In this document: piece after piece, positions 17,156 to 25,713 of the stretch
Numbering within the stretch: the first letter of the stretch is position 1
Layout: each line of letters starts with the position of its first letter
Source of the DNA: Alicyclobacillus pomorum DSM 14955
Lineage (GTDB): Bacteria > Bacillota > Bacilli > Alicyclobacillales > Alicyclobacillaceae
Length of the DNA stretch: 64,000 nucleotides
NCBI RefSeq assembly: GCF_000472905.1
Contig: NZ_AXAR01000008.1
Location: 46,676 to 110,675 of the forward strand
Direction of reading: 5' to 3'
Made by a program: the position numbers and the translations under genes
Notes under the pieces: generated by a model
What the model was told of the DNA's origin: nothing
Seen by the model: only the letters and a program-made list of their open reading frames with translations
Databases searched by the model: none

Positions 17156-18061
17156 CTAACTTATTTCTCTTTGTCGAAGAGATTTCCGCTCGATAATACG
17201 TTTTAGGCGCTCGTGAAATTTCAAGAGGTTGATGCGTGCTTCTTCGGCCTCTGAACTCGACGGACGGAGATGGTTCAATCCCCAAGATTCAACCAACACA
17301 CTCAGAACCTGATGATAATACTGTTCTGGTCCGTAGCCGGCTCCTTGACCAATGAGCTGCATACGCTTTTCAAAATCGGGCATTTCACCACCTGGCATCA
17401 CGAAGTTTTTCATTACGTGAGCCACATGGTAAATATAGTTCGGTTCAAGTTCCAGATGCGCTTTGACAGCATCTCGGTAAAACACATAGTGAAGACTTTC
17501 ATCCTTGGCAAGACGACGGAGCAGTGTGGACAAGTTCTCATCATACGGTTGAGCTACCTTTGCTACATCGTTGTAAAACACCATTGTGGCTAATTCTTGC
17601 ATGGCCGTGTACCCCATGACTTGCGTGGGCACCATGAATTCGGACTCGTAGCCTTGTTCCACAACATTTTTTCGCAAAGTGTGCAGCTCATGTGGATTCG
17701 CGTTGCGTGTCAAAATCAGATAGGTTTCCAGTAGATTGGAGTGCTGATCTTCTTCTGCGGTCCAAGTGTGGATGAAGTCCTGAAGAACATCCAAGCTACC
17801 CTTAAAGGTGATGCTTAAATGTGTCGTAAACCATGGGAGATTTACCTCTGTTAGCAATGCCGTTTCGATGGCCGTATATATCGGTAATGGCAGGCTTCTC
17901 TGCCCTTCATTCCACGGATCTGTTTTGAAGGAACGTCCTTGCTCCCAAGGAATAAAGTCGTGGTAACTCCAGTCGATTTTGGCTGCACGCTCGCGATGAT
18001 TGGCATACAGTTTCATCAATCGCTCTTCGAGCCTAACATCGACATTGTTATACTGAAACAA
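17156..18061 (-). CDS. Soluble acyl-ACP desaturase (fatty acid desaturase type 2)
   Basis: A 301-residue helical diiron protein. It shows the paired metal motifs of plant-type stearoyl-ACP desaturases: E103-E104-x-x-H107 (TAEEDQH) and D187-E188-x-x-H191 (KDESLH), with further Glu candidates near E66/E72 and E156. It should introduce a double bond into acyl-ACP using O2 and ferredoxin, raising membrane fluidity. The TTG start at 18061 follows GGAGGTGG. It lies just downstream of a YdjO-like gene and near a cold-shock gene, which fits a cold-response role. Confidence 0.87.
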   Translation of the reverse strand: MFQYNNVDVRLEERLMKLYANHRERAAKIDWSYHDFIPWEQGRSFKTDPWNEGQRSLPLPIYTAIETALLTEVNLPWFTTHLSITFKGSLDVLQDFIHTWTAEEDQHSNLLETYLILTRNANPHELHTLRKNVVEQGYESEFMVPTQVMGYTAMQELATMVFYNDVAKVAQPYDENLSTLLRRLAKDESLHYVFYRDAVKAHLELEPNYIYHVAHVMKNFVMPGGEMPDFEKRMQLIGQGAGYGPEQYYHQVLSVLVESWGLNHLRPSSSEAEEARINLLKFHERLKRIIERKSLRQREIS

Positions 18062-18094
18062 CGATGGACCACCTCCAGGTTTATCCCTAAAGAA

Positions 18095-18292
18095 CTAATA
18101 CTTCTGCTCATCCTCATCAATGACACGAATGTTCTTTAGTTCTTTATGCATCTGGCTGCTACATATCGGACATTTGGGTTCCGCCTGGGAAACAAACTCA
18201 AGCCTCGACCAACAGGTACAGGCTGAGCATTGCCAGACAATGGTATCCTCGTAAACATGTTCACTCGGTGGTTTTTTGTTGTAAAAGCTCAT
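18095..18292 (-). CDS. YdjO-like cold-inducible zinc-binding protein
   Basis: 65 residues. It opens MSFYNKK and has two cysteine sets, a CSAC pair then CPIC, with the W..C....C..W.R pattern of Bacillus YdjO (annotated as cold-inducible; molecular role unknown). It probably binds zinc. It is followed 33 bases later by the desaturase gene on the same strand. Confidence 0.8.
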   Translation of the reverse strand: MSFYNKKPPSEHVYEDTIVWQCSACTCWSRLEFVSQAEPKCPICSSQMHKELKNIRVIDEDEQKY

Positions 18293-18359
18293 TCGAACGT
18301 CCCTCTTCCTGGGTAGGACTCAATGACAAGTGATGCTGAACCAGCTGTTCGTCGGTACA

Positions 18360-18371
18360 TTGCAAATCGCT
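18360..18371 (+). repeat. Dodecamer TTGCAAATCGCT, copy 2
   Basis: Identical to copy 1. It lies just past the terminator of the cold-shock gene and upstream of the YdjO-like gene. Confidence 0.6.
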
Positions 18372-18376
18372 GAAGT

Positions 18377-18426
18377 AAAAAGGGTTGACTCTTCAGGTAT
18401 CTCAACGATGCCAGAAGAATCAACCC
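18377..18426 (-). terminator. Intrinsic terminator of the cold-shock gene
   Basis: On the minus strand GGGTTGATTCTTCTGG pairs with CCTGAAGAGTCAACCC across a loop, followed by TTTTTAC. Two mismatches interrupt the stem. Confidence 0.85.
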
Positions 18427-18445
18427 CGCTTTTCAACAACTTGCT

Positions 18446-18640
18446 TTACGCAACATTGGCGGCTTGCGGACCTTTTGGCCCTTGTACGATATCAAACGTA
18501 ACGCGCTGCCCTTCTTCAAGGGACTTATATCCGTCCCCCTGAATGGCACTAAAGTGGACGAACACATCTTCTCCGCCCTCCACAGCGATAAAGCCAAAGC
18601 CCTTCTCCGAGTTAAACCACTTCACGATACCTTCGTGCAT
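18446..18640 (-). CDS. Cold-shock protein, CspA/CspB family
   Basis: A 64-residue single OB-fold nucleic-acid chaperone with RNP1 (KGFGFI) and RNP2 (VFVHFS). It binds single-stranded RNA and DNA and helps translation and transcription antitermination at low temperature. The ATG at 18640 follows GGAGGAAAAAGT. It is flanked by terminators on both sides, so it is likely transcribed alone, upstream of the YdjO-desaturase pair. Confidence 0.96.
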   Translation of the reverse strand: MHEGIVKWFNSEKGFGFIAVEGGEDVFVHFSAIQGDGYKSLEEGQRVTFDIVQGPKGPQAANVA

Positions 18641-18715
18641 ACTTTTTCCTCCTGGTGCTCACCTAAGGCACAATCGTAATTGTTCATTGGCACGGTCACT
18701 TATACAAATGATAAA

Positions 18716-18761
18716 AGCCGTTCCTGTTCTGCACCCACTATGAGGCGCAGAAAGAACGGCT
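18716..18761 (-). terminator. Hairpin with T-run upstream of the cold-shock gene
   Basis: On the minus strand AGCCGTTC...GAACGGCT with an inner TTCTGC/GCAGAA, followed by TTTATC. It probably terminates the gerA-family transcript before the csp promoter. Confidence 0.75.
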
Positions 18762-18887
18762 CACAGTTCTATACATGGATACGAATTACCTTTGAACAAT
18801 TCGATTGTAATGGATTTATGAGAAAATGTCAAGGAATGCTCTCCCCGTAGGCCAACTCTTCTGGGACATCACCGGTGAAATTCCAGT

Positions 18888-20475
18888 CTAACGTTGTGCT
18901 TGCTTGCGAAATGTCATGACCATGACAGCTATAAGAGGAATACAGACTAACGTCACCACGCGGATGAACACATCCTTCATATCCCGCCAGCTGAACGGTG
19001 CAATCGGCCCCATGTAAGGAACGCCGAATGAACGGAGCGGAAGGAGATGCGAAACAAGGATGAGGCCGAGGGTCACGATACCGAGCAGTCCGCCTAATGT
19101 TGCGGCAATGACAAATGCAAATTGAATGATCCGGCTCGAATTCACAAACCCATACGCTGGCAGAGCAAATGAAGCGACCCCGGTCCCAGCCACCACGATA
19201 ACCATGCCCGGCGACACCAGGCCTGCACGCACGACCGCATCACCAATGACGAGCGTACCCACGATACTCACGGATTGCTCGACCGCGCGAGGCAGCCGCG
19301 AGCCGGCTTCACGTATGGCTTCAAAAGCACCCATCGTGATGAGCGATTCCAATACGGTCGGAAAGGGAATGCCTAGATGCTGGGCTGCCACGCTAACCAA
19401 GAGCGGCGTTGGCATCAGGTCTTGGTTGTAAGACAATATCGCCACGTACAGGGACGGCAATAAGAGAGAAGACCAGTACGCGATGTGGCGCAAGACGCGA
19501 ATGAACAGCGTCAAAGTGTAATTCATATAGTAGTCTTCGGCCGACACCAAGAAATTGATAAACTGGGACCATCATGCAGGTCGGTGCCCCGTCGAGCATG
19601 ATGGCAATGCGCCCCTGCAACAGACTGCCTGTCACCCGGTCCGGCCGTTCGGTCTCTTCCGTCGTCGGAAACAGGGTGTACGGCGCGTCGCCGATGAGTT
19701 CGCGCAACTTGTTGAGGTCATTCATCGCATCGATGGAAATGTCGCGCAGCCGCTGGCGCGCTTCCTCCACCAAAGCCGGTTTGACGATGCCTTCGACATA
19801 CACGATGCATACGTTGGCCTTGGAGTACACACCAATGCGCATCGATTCGACCTTGAGTCGCGGACTACGGATCCGCTTGCGAAGCAGTGCGACATTGAGT
19901 TCCAGGTTCTCGACAAACGCCTCCTGCGGACCTTGCAGGGTGGGCTCGTTCTCGGCCTTTTCGATGTTCCTTCCAGGGGGTTGGCTGACGTCCAGCGTCA
20001 AGGCCTCTTTTGAACCGTCTACGCAGAGGACGACTTGTCCGTCGGATACAGCAACGTTCCATTCTTGGCGTGTCTTTACCCGCCGGACGCGTACCGTGTG
20101 CAAAGCAGACTCCAAGTGAGAGATGTCCACTCGCCGTTTCGGCAGGGTCGAGAGCGGTTCGAGAACGCCTTCTTCCATGCGTTCCTGGGCCACCATGCCG
20201 CGGAGCCACACCAAGAGTACCCGTGCCCCGTGAACGTCGACTTCGCGGATTAATAAATCGTCACAGTGCTGCCACTCCGCTTCAACCCAGACACGTAAAC
20301 CATCTACACGGGTGGGAAAGGGGTCATTCGGTCGACGCCGAGAAGTATCCACTAAGCCGGCGATTCTCTCGGGATGTTTCCCGAGATCTTTTGCCTTCGT
20401 ACCCCTAAGCCGCTTGAATAACACAGCATACTCTCCCCGACTGTACGCACCAATTTTTGTTGGTATTGTGTCCAT
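18888..20475 (-). pseudogene. GerA-family spore germinant receptor subunit A, frameshifted
   Basis: The first part (20475 to about 19550) has the soluble N-terminal domain and the LLQGRIAIMLDGAP segment that precedes the membrane domain. The conserved continuation (SAEDYYMNYTLTL, then about five helices with LPSLYVAIL and SIVGTLVIGDAVV) is found in another frame, ending at 18888. A single base change in the TTGGTG stretch near 19545-19552 would restore one product of about 530 residues, the normal size. GerA proteins sit in the spore inner membrane and sense germinants with GerB and GerC. Neither partner is adjacent. A sequencing error cannot be excluded. The ATG at 20475 follows TTGGAG. Confidence 0.82.
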
Positions 20476-20556
20476 ATTACTCCAAGCCATGCAAAATATT
20501 TTGTATGGACCCTATTCCGACGAGGGACTTCTCAAATGGAGACAGGATATGATTAA

Positions 20557-20572
20557 ATAACAATATCGTTAT
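20557..20572. promoter_or_regulatory. ArsR operator candidate
   Basis: Inverted repeat ATAAC-N6-GTTAT just upstream of arsR and a few bases past a possible -10 (TATGAT, 20548-20553). AT-rich dyads of this type are bound by ArsR/SmtB repressors. Confidence 0.5.
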
Positions 20573-20591
20573 AAAGTAATGGAGGGAATCG

Positions 20592-20915
20592 ATGAACATT
20601 GAAAAGCTTGCCGAGACCCTGAAGGTTCTCGGCGACCCGACGCGACTTCAAATTGTGGCGATGCTGAACATCCGGGACCTTTGTGTCTGTGAACTGGTAC
20701 CGATGTTTTCGATTTCTCAACCTGCGATTTCCCGGCATTTGAGTCGGTTACGTAGCGTGGAACTGGTAAAGGAAACGAGAAAGGGCATGTGGGTGTACTA
20801 CTCATTAAATCGCCAAAAGCTCGAAGAAGTTGGCTTTTCCTTATCTCATTTGCCGGACATGACGGAACGTTTAAACGAACTGAGAGTCAAGGGTGCATTG
20901 CCTGAGTGTAAATAG
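20592..20915 (+). CDS. arsR: Arsenical-resistance repressor ArsR
   Basis: A 107-residue ArsR/SmtB winged-helix repressor. The arsenite-sensing pair is in DLCVCEL of the first recognition region, the classical As(III) site. It releases the ars promoter on binding arsenite. The ATG at 20592 follows GGAGG. It is the first gene of arsR-acr3-arsC. Confidence 0.95.
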   Translation: MNIEKLAETLKVLGDPTRLQIVAMLNIRDLCVCELVPMFSISQPAISRHLSRLRSVELVKETRKGMWVYYSLNRQKLEEVGFSLSHLPDMTERLNELRVKGALPECK

Positions 20916-20936
20916 ACAGACGGGAGTTGTTACATC

Positions 20937-21998
20937 GTGCAGCAGCATATGACAAAGCGACTTTCTTTTTTGGACCGATACCTGACCGTCTGGATTTGCG
21001 CAGCCATGGTGGTCGGTATTTTGCTTGGTTACACCTCGTCAGGACTCGTGACAGGTTTGAACCATCTCCAAGTGGGTACAACATCCGTTCCGATTGCCAT
21101 CGGTCTCATTCTTATGATGTATCCCCCGCTGGCCAAAGTTCGTTATGAGGAGCTCGGCAATGTATTTCGAAACACCCGTGTTCTCGGCCTGTCATTGGTT
21201 CAAAACTGGGTGATTGGTCCACTACTCATGTTCGTCTTAGCCATTGTCTTCCTACGCGGATATCCGGAATACATGGTGGGGCTCATTCTGATTGGTCTCG
21301 CCCGTTGCATTGCAATGGTCATCGTCTGGAATGACCTCTCGAAAGGCAGTGCCGAATACGCGGCAGGACTCGTGGCATTCAATTCTATCTTCCAAGTCCT
21401 CTTTTATTCGGTGTACGCCTACCTGTTCGTGACCGTATTGCCCCAGTTCTTTGGCTTGCGCAGTATGATGATTCACATCACCATTGCAGAAGTCGCCCAA
21501 AGCGTGTTGATCTATCTGGGCATTCCATTTCTAGCTGGAATGATGACGCGATACACCTTGGTACGGGCAAAGGGTAAGCGTTGGTATGAAACATCGTTTC
21601 TACCGCGTATCAGTCCGCTTACACTGATTGCACTGCTCTTTACCATCATTGTGATGTTTGCCCTTCAAGGGGGTACTATCGTTCGCGAACCATGGGACGT
21701 CGTGCGGATTGCGATTCCACTGTTGATTTACTTTACCGTGATGTTCCTCATCTCGTTCTTGATGGGTAAGCGGATGGGCGCAGGCTATGCAGTCACTTGT
21801 ACCCTGTCCTTTACCGCAGCCAGCAATAACTTCGAACTCGCGATTGCTGTTGCGGTGGGAATTTTCGGCATCCATTCCGGTGCTGCACTTGCCGCAGTCA
21901 TCGGCCCACTCATCGAAGTGCCCGTCATGATTGGACTTGTAAACGTTGCGCTTTGGTTTGAACGCACATTCTTCAATAAAACGGAGGTCGCATCATGA
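20937..21998 (+). CDS. acr3: Arsenite efflux permease Acr3
   Basis: A 353-residue protein with ten predicted membrane helices, of the BASS/Acr3 superfamily. The conserved [14 protein letters not shown] in the fourth helix carries the cysteine essential for As(III) transport. It exports arsenite using the proton-motive force. The GTG start at 20937 has GGGAG ten bases upstream. Its stop overlaps the arsC start by four bases (ATGA), showing translational coupling. Confidence 0.95.
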   Translation: MQQHMTKRLSFLDRYLTVWICAAMVVGILLGYTSSGLVTGLNHLQVGTTSVPIAIGLILMMYPPLAKVRYEELGNVFRNTRVLGLSLVQNWVIGPLLMFVLAIVFLRGYPEYMVGLILIGLARCIAMVIVWNDLSKGSAEYAAGLVAFNSIFQVLFYSVYAYLFVTVLPQFFGLRSMMIHITIAEVAQSVLIYLGIPFLAGMMTRYTLVRAKGKRWYETSFLPRISPLTLIALLFTIIVMFALQGGTIVREPWDVVRIAIPLLIYFTVMFLISFLMGKRMGAGYAVTCTLSFTAASNNFELAIAVAVGIFGIHSGAALAAVIGPLIEVPVMIGLVNVALWFERTFFNKTEVAS

Positions 21999-22423
21999 AA
22001 AAGCCACTGATTTACTTTTTGTGCACAGGGAACTCGTGCAGAAGCCAAATGGCAGAAGGGTGGGCAAAACATCTTGGCGGTGACGCAGTCGAGGTTTACA
22101 GTGCAGGAATCGAAACGCATGGACTGAATCCGCGTGCCGTGAAAGCGATGAGAGACGCTGGTGTCGACATCTCGACGCACACATCCGATTTGATTGACCA
22201 GAAAATCCTCGAACGAGCCGACTACGTCATCACGCTGTGCGGAGATGCCAAAGACAAATGCCCAGTGACGCCACCTCACGTCAAACGAATTCATTGGGGG
22301 CTCCCCGACCCTGCCAAAGCAACAGGCACGGAGTCTGACATTGAAGCCAAGTTCAACGAAGTACGCGATGACATTCGACGTCGCGTTGAAAGGTTTTTAC
22401 ACGACATCGCTTCTCAGACATGA
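21995..22423 (+). CDS. arsC: Thioredoxin-coupled arsenate reductase
   Basis: A 142-residue low-molecular-weight phosphatase-fold enzyme. The P-loop CTGNSCRS holds the nucleophile C10, and the relay cysteines C82 and C89 (LCGDAKDKC) match S. aureus ArsC. It reduces arsenate to arsenite, which Acr3 exports. It is the last gene of the ars operon, convergent with zur. Confidence 0.96.
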   Translation: MKKPLIYFLCTGNSCRSQMAEGWAKHLGGDAVEVYSAGIETHGLNPRAVKAMRDAGVDISTHTSDLIDQKILERADYVITLCGDAKDKCPVTPPHVKRIHWGLPDPAKATGTESDIEAKFNEVRDDIRRRVERFLHDIASQT

Positions 22424-22489
22424 TGTCCCCTTACTCACGTGGGACTTCAGAGTCCATGTTGTCCACATATGCTTTTGGTACGTTTTCAT

Positions 22490-22915
22490 TCAATTCTTGC
22501 AAGAAGTGCAGTATCCGTAGATTTCAAACCGGTGATTGACTACTGTAAAATTCTCGAGTTTGACGTGCAACAGTGACATCGGACACTCTTCAATCACCGA
22601 TGTTTGTCCGCAAACGACACAAATCAAGTGGTGATGATGGTGCGTCTGGCACGTTAACCGATACTTTTGAACACCATCGATGTGGTCCATCTGCTCAATC
22701 ACGTGAAGTTCTTGAAGCAAGGACAGCGTCCGATAAATCGTGTCCATGCTGATATTGGGATATTTTTGTTTCACAGATTCATAAACGTCTCTCGCCGTTA
22801 AGTATTGATTCCCACTCCGAACAAACAGTTCCACTATCTCTTGCCGTTTTCCCGTGAATTTGTGCCCCGATTCCTTTAATTTACTTAGAATCTCCTCGGT
22901 AGACGCCCACGCCAT
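22490..22915 (-). CDS. zur: Fur-family zinc regulator Zur
   Basis: 141 residues with an N-terminal winged helix, a THHHHHLICVVC metal region and two CxxC pairs for structural zinc. It is divergent from the znuCBA zinc importer across 180 bases, which supports Zur over Fur or PerR. The Asp found at the PerR iron site is absent. Zn-bound Zur should repress the importer. Confidence 0.88.
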   Translation of the reverse strand: MAWASTEEILSKLKESGHKFTGKRQEIVELFVRSGNQYLTARDVYESVKQKYPNISMDTIYRTLSLLQELHVIEQMDHIDGVQKYRLTCQTHHHHHLICVVCGQTSVIEECPMSLLHVKLENFTVVNHRFEIYGYCTSCKN

Positions 22916-23001
22916 TCTTCACACCTGCTCTCTATACATCGCTTCAACGGTTGTCATAGAACGAACGAAACTACAGTCTATAGATTCCTCTCTGCATACA
23001 G

Positions 23002-23023
23002 TAAATCGTAAAATTCCTATTTA
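23002..23023. promoter_or_regulatory. Candidate Zur box
   Basis: TAAATCGTAA followed by AATTCCTATTTA. The left half matches the B. subtilis Zur half-site exactly. The right half differs and the centre is one base short. It overlaps the -35 of the znu promoter. Confidence 0.45.
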
Positions 23024-23049
23024 CAAGGGAATGATATCACAGGTACAAT
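23020..23049 (+). promoter_or_regulatory. Promoter of znuCBA
   Basis: TTTACA (23020-23025), 18 bases, TACAAT (23044-23049). A further inverted repeat, TAGGAAAT-A-ATTTTCTA (23063-23079), lies in the leader just before the ribosome binding site and is a second operator candidate. Confidence 0.6.
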
Positions 23050-23095
23050 GAAGCGGTCATTATAGGAAATAATTTTCTACAAAGGAGGTAGCCAG

Positions 23096-23881
23096 TTGGA
23101 ATCCGCACTGTCTGTTGAGCATGTGTCCGTATCTTTGGGCGGCGAGTGGATCTTACACGATATTTCCTTTGAAGTTCGCCGTGGAGAAATGGTCAGCATC
23201 ATCGGGCCGAATGGCGCTGGAAAATCCACACTGATGAAAGTCTTACTGGGTGTACTTCAGCCAAGCCGCGGAAGGATAACGGTTCACCTTCCACCTGCTG
23301 CAAAGAACCGCTCGCGCAGCATCGGATATGTACCCCAATCTCGCCAAATGGATGTAGACACATCACTTCGTGCCTGGGACTTCGTCAGCTTTGGTCTACC
23401 TCATACACTCCGACCTTGGCTCAATCGCAAGGAGCGTTCACGAGTGCGAGAAGCGCTTGAGCTCACCCGTTGTGAGGAGTTGGCCAATCAGGCCATCAGT
23501 CGCTTGTCTGGCGGTCAACGACAACGACTCTATTTAGCGCAAGCTTTGGTGCGCAATCCAGATCTGCTTCTCCTCGATGAGCCGACCTCAAACTTAGATC
23601 CCGGTGGGCAGGAGATGGTGGTCGAGCTCGTCAACCAAATACGGCAAGAACGTGGAACGACGGTCCTCCTTGTCACGCACGACATGCATATCGCTGCAAA
23701 GTATAGCGATAGAATTCTGTACTTAACTCGCGGTCGATATGCCATCGGACGGGTTGAAGACATTGTGCGTCCAGACGTTCTGACGACACTGTATGGAGCG
23801 CCGATGACTGGGATTCACGAAGAGACCCACACAACGGCAGTTCCAAGTCGTACTTCATCAATGCCTTACCTGGAGGTTTAA
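23096..23881 (+). CDS. znuC: Zinc ABC transporter ATP-binding protein
   Basis: A 261-residue ABC ATPase with Walker A GPNGAGKST, signature LSGGQRQR, Walker B LLLLDEP and the H-loop THD. It powers the permease encoded next. The start is TTG at 23096 after AAAGGAGG. The stop codon overlaps the permease ATG by one base. Manganese cannot be excluded as substrate by sequence alone, but the divergent zur supports zinc. Confidence 0.9.
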   Translation: MESALSVEHVSVSLGGEWILHDISFEVRRGEMVSIIGPNGAGKSTLMKVLLGVLQPSRGRITVHLPPAAKNRSRSIGYVPQSRQMDVDTSLRAWDFVSFGLPHTLRPWLNRKERSRVREALELTRCEELANQAISRLSGGQRQRLYLAQALVRNPDLLLLDEPTSNLDPGGQEMVVELVNQIRQERGTTVLLVTHDMHIAAKYSDRILYLTRGRYAIGRVEDIVRPDVLTTLYGAPMTGIHEETHTTAVPSRTSSMPYLEV

Positions 23882-24726
23882 TGATGTTTCAATACGATTT
23901 CATGCAACATGCGTTCCTGGCAGGCACCGCTGTGGCAATCATGTGCGGAATCATCGGGGTATACGTGATTGCACGAGGCCTCGCATTCATCACACACACA
24001 TTCTCCCACGTTGGATTTGCCGGCGCAGCCTTTGCGGTCTTTATGAGTTGGAATCCGTTGGCTGGGATGCTTCTGTTCACCACAACCGCTGCCGTTTCGA
24101 TTGGTGGTCTAGGAGCGAAAGTGTTCCGAAAGGATATCCCTATCAGCGTTGTACTCAGCATTGTGTTAGGACTGGGACTGCTCTTTCTATCTCTGACAAA
24201 GGGACAGTCCAACGCGATGATGGCCTTACTCTTTGGCAGTATTGTCGGCATTGACGCGTCCCAGGTCTACGAAATGTTTGGCTTGGCTGTGGGCATTCTC
24301 GTTGTCTTGATACTTGGGTACCGGATGCTTACCTTCGATTCTTTCGATCCGGTCGGCGCTGAATCGGCGGGACTTCCCACGAGATTCATTTCCATCGCAT
24401 TCTTGCTGCTGCTCTCGATTTCAGTCGCAGAAGCCTTACAAATCGTTGGGGCACTTCTGGTGTTTACACTGATGACCACACCGGCAGCAGCCGCATTCAG
24501 CCTCACAAAATCGGTTTCAAGGATGCTCCTGTTCTCCGCTGTATTTGCTGTGATTGGCGTGTGGTCGGGTCTTACGCTCAGTTTCTATACAAACGCACCA
24601 GTCAGCTTCTACATCGCTGCCGTGGAGGCCGTGTTATATTTCGCCTGCCGAGGATGGCAAGTATGGCGAGAGAAAATGTTGCCAAGTGTGAAGCCGGAAC
24701 ACGTTTCCGTGTCCACCGAAATGTAA
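23881..24726 (+). CDS. znuB: Zinc ABC transporter permease
   Basis: A 281-residue ABC-3 family permease with about eight helices, including ALQIVGALLVFTLMTTPAA, characteristic of zinc/manganese systems. It is translationally coupled to the ATPase gene (one-base overlap) and followed by the binding-protein gene. Confidence 0.9.
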   Translation: MMFQYDFMQHAFLAGTAVAIMCGIIGVYVIARGLAFITHTFSHVGFAGAAFAVFMSWNPLAGMLLFTTTAAVSIGGLGAKVFRKDIPISVVLSIVLGLGLLFLSLTKGQSNAMMALLFGSIVGIDASQVYEMFGLAVGILVVLILGYRMLTFDSFDPVGAESAGLPTRFISIAFLLLLSISVAEALQIVGALLVFTLMTTPAAAAFSLTKSVSRMLLFSAVFAVIGVWSGLTLSFYTNAPVSFYIAAVEAVLYFACRGWQVWREKMLPSVKPEHVSVSTEM

Positions 24727-24747
24727 CGAACGTTGGGGGATTCTATC

Positions 24748-25671
24748 ATGAATATGATCAATGGTTTTGTCAGATACGGTGTGATGTCACTTTCGCTCAT
24801 GTTTCTCGTTGGATGTGGCAGTCCTGCGACACAAGATAACAAGTCAGCAGATACGGCGTCTGGCAAAATCCAGGTTGTAGCGGCTGAAGATTTTTGGGGT
24901 GAAGTGGCACAGGCTGTCGGTGGTCAAGATGTGACTGTGACTTCCATCTTGAACAATCCTACTGTCGATCCTCATGAATACGAACCAACGCCAGACGCGT
25001 CAAAAGCGGTCAGTGACGCCAAGTTGGTCATCTACACGGGGATCGGCTACGACGAGTGGATGTCCAAATTGATTCAAGCAAGCGCCTCCGCGAATCAGAA
25101 GACCGTGATTCGTGTTGGAACGGATGTACTCCATAAGCAAATTGGCGACAATCCGCATGTGTGGTACATCCCGAGCGCGCTTCCGTCGCTGGCGAACGAC
25201 ATTGCGGATCAATTATCCAAAATGGACCCAGCGCATGCAAAGGAATATCACCAACGAGCTACAGCGTATATCCAAAAACTTCAACCCTTGAATCGGATGA
25301 TATCTCATCTGAAGCAAACATCGTCTGTAAACATTGATGTGTCAGAACCTGTGTTTGATTACATGGCAACAGCCCTGCATATGAACGTTTGTGATTCTGG
25401 GCTTGCAAAGGCTGTGGAGGATGGAAATGATCCGTCACCGTCGGAGTTAGCTGACGTTCAAAACGACATAAAGACGAAGAAAATCAAATTCTTCGTGGAA
25501 AACATTCAGAATGAAACGCCAACGGTGGCGAACATCGTCAAGCTTGCACGTAGTAACAACATACCTGTCGTGCAGGTCACGGAAACGAAACCGACAGGTA
25601 AAGACTACTTGACGTGGATGATGGATCAACTCCAGCAGGTGCAAAAGGCGCTGAACAACAATGCACAATAG
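24748..25671 (+). CDS. znuA: Zinc-binding lipoprotein of the ABC importer
   Basis: A 307-residue cluster A-I solute-binding protein. A signal peptide ends in the lipobox LVGC. Metal-ligand segments include DPHEYEP and NPHVWY. There is no His-rich loop as in Gram-negative ZnuA. It captures zinc outside the membrane. The ATG at 24748 follows TTGGGGGA. The last gene of znuCBA, closed by a terminator. Confidence 0.9.
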   Translation: MNMINGFVRYGVMSLSLMFLVGCGSPATQDNKSADTASGKIQVVAAEDFWGEVAQAVGGQDVTVTSILNNPTVDPHEYEPTPDASKAVSDAKLVIYTGIGYDEWMSKLIQASASANQKTVIRVGTDVLHKQIGDNPHVWYIPSALPSLANDIADQLSKMDPAHAKEYHQRATAYIQKLQPLNRMISHLKQTSSVNIDVSEPVFDYMATALHMNVCDSGLAKAVEDGNDPSPSELADVQNDIKTKKIKFFVENIQNETPTVANIVKLARSNNIPVVQVTETKPTGKDYLTWMMDQLQQVQKALNNNAQ

Positions 25672-25705
25672 GGAAGATCTGTCGCACACAGATCTTCCCC
25701 TTTTC
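25671..25705 (+). terminator. Intrinsic terminator of znuCBA
   Basis: GGGAAGATCTGT (25671-25682), a five-base loop, ACAGATCTTCCC (25688-25699), then CTTTTCT. It starts at the znuA stop codon and may serve both convergent transcripts. Confidence 0.92.
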
Positions 25706-25713
25706 TCCTTGTT

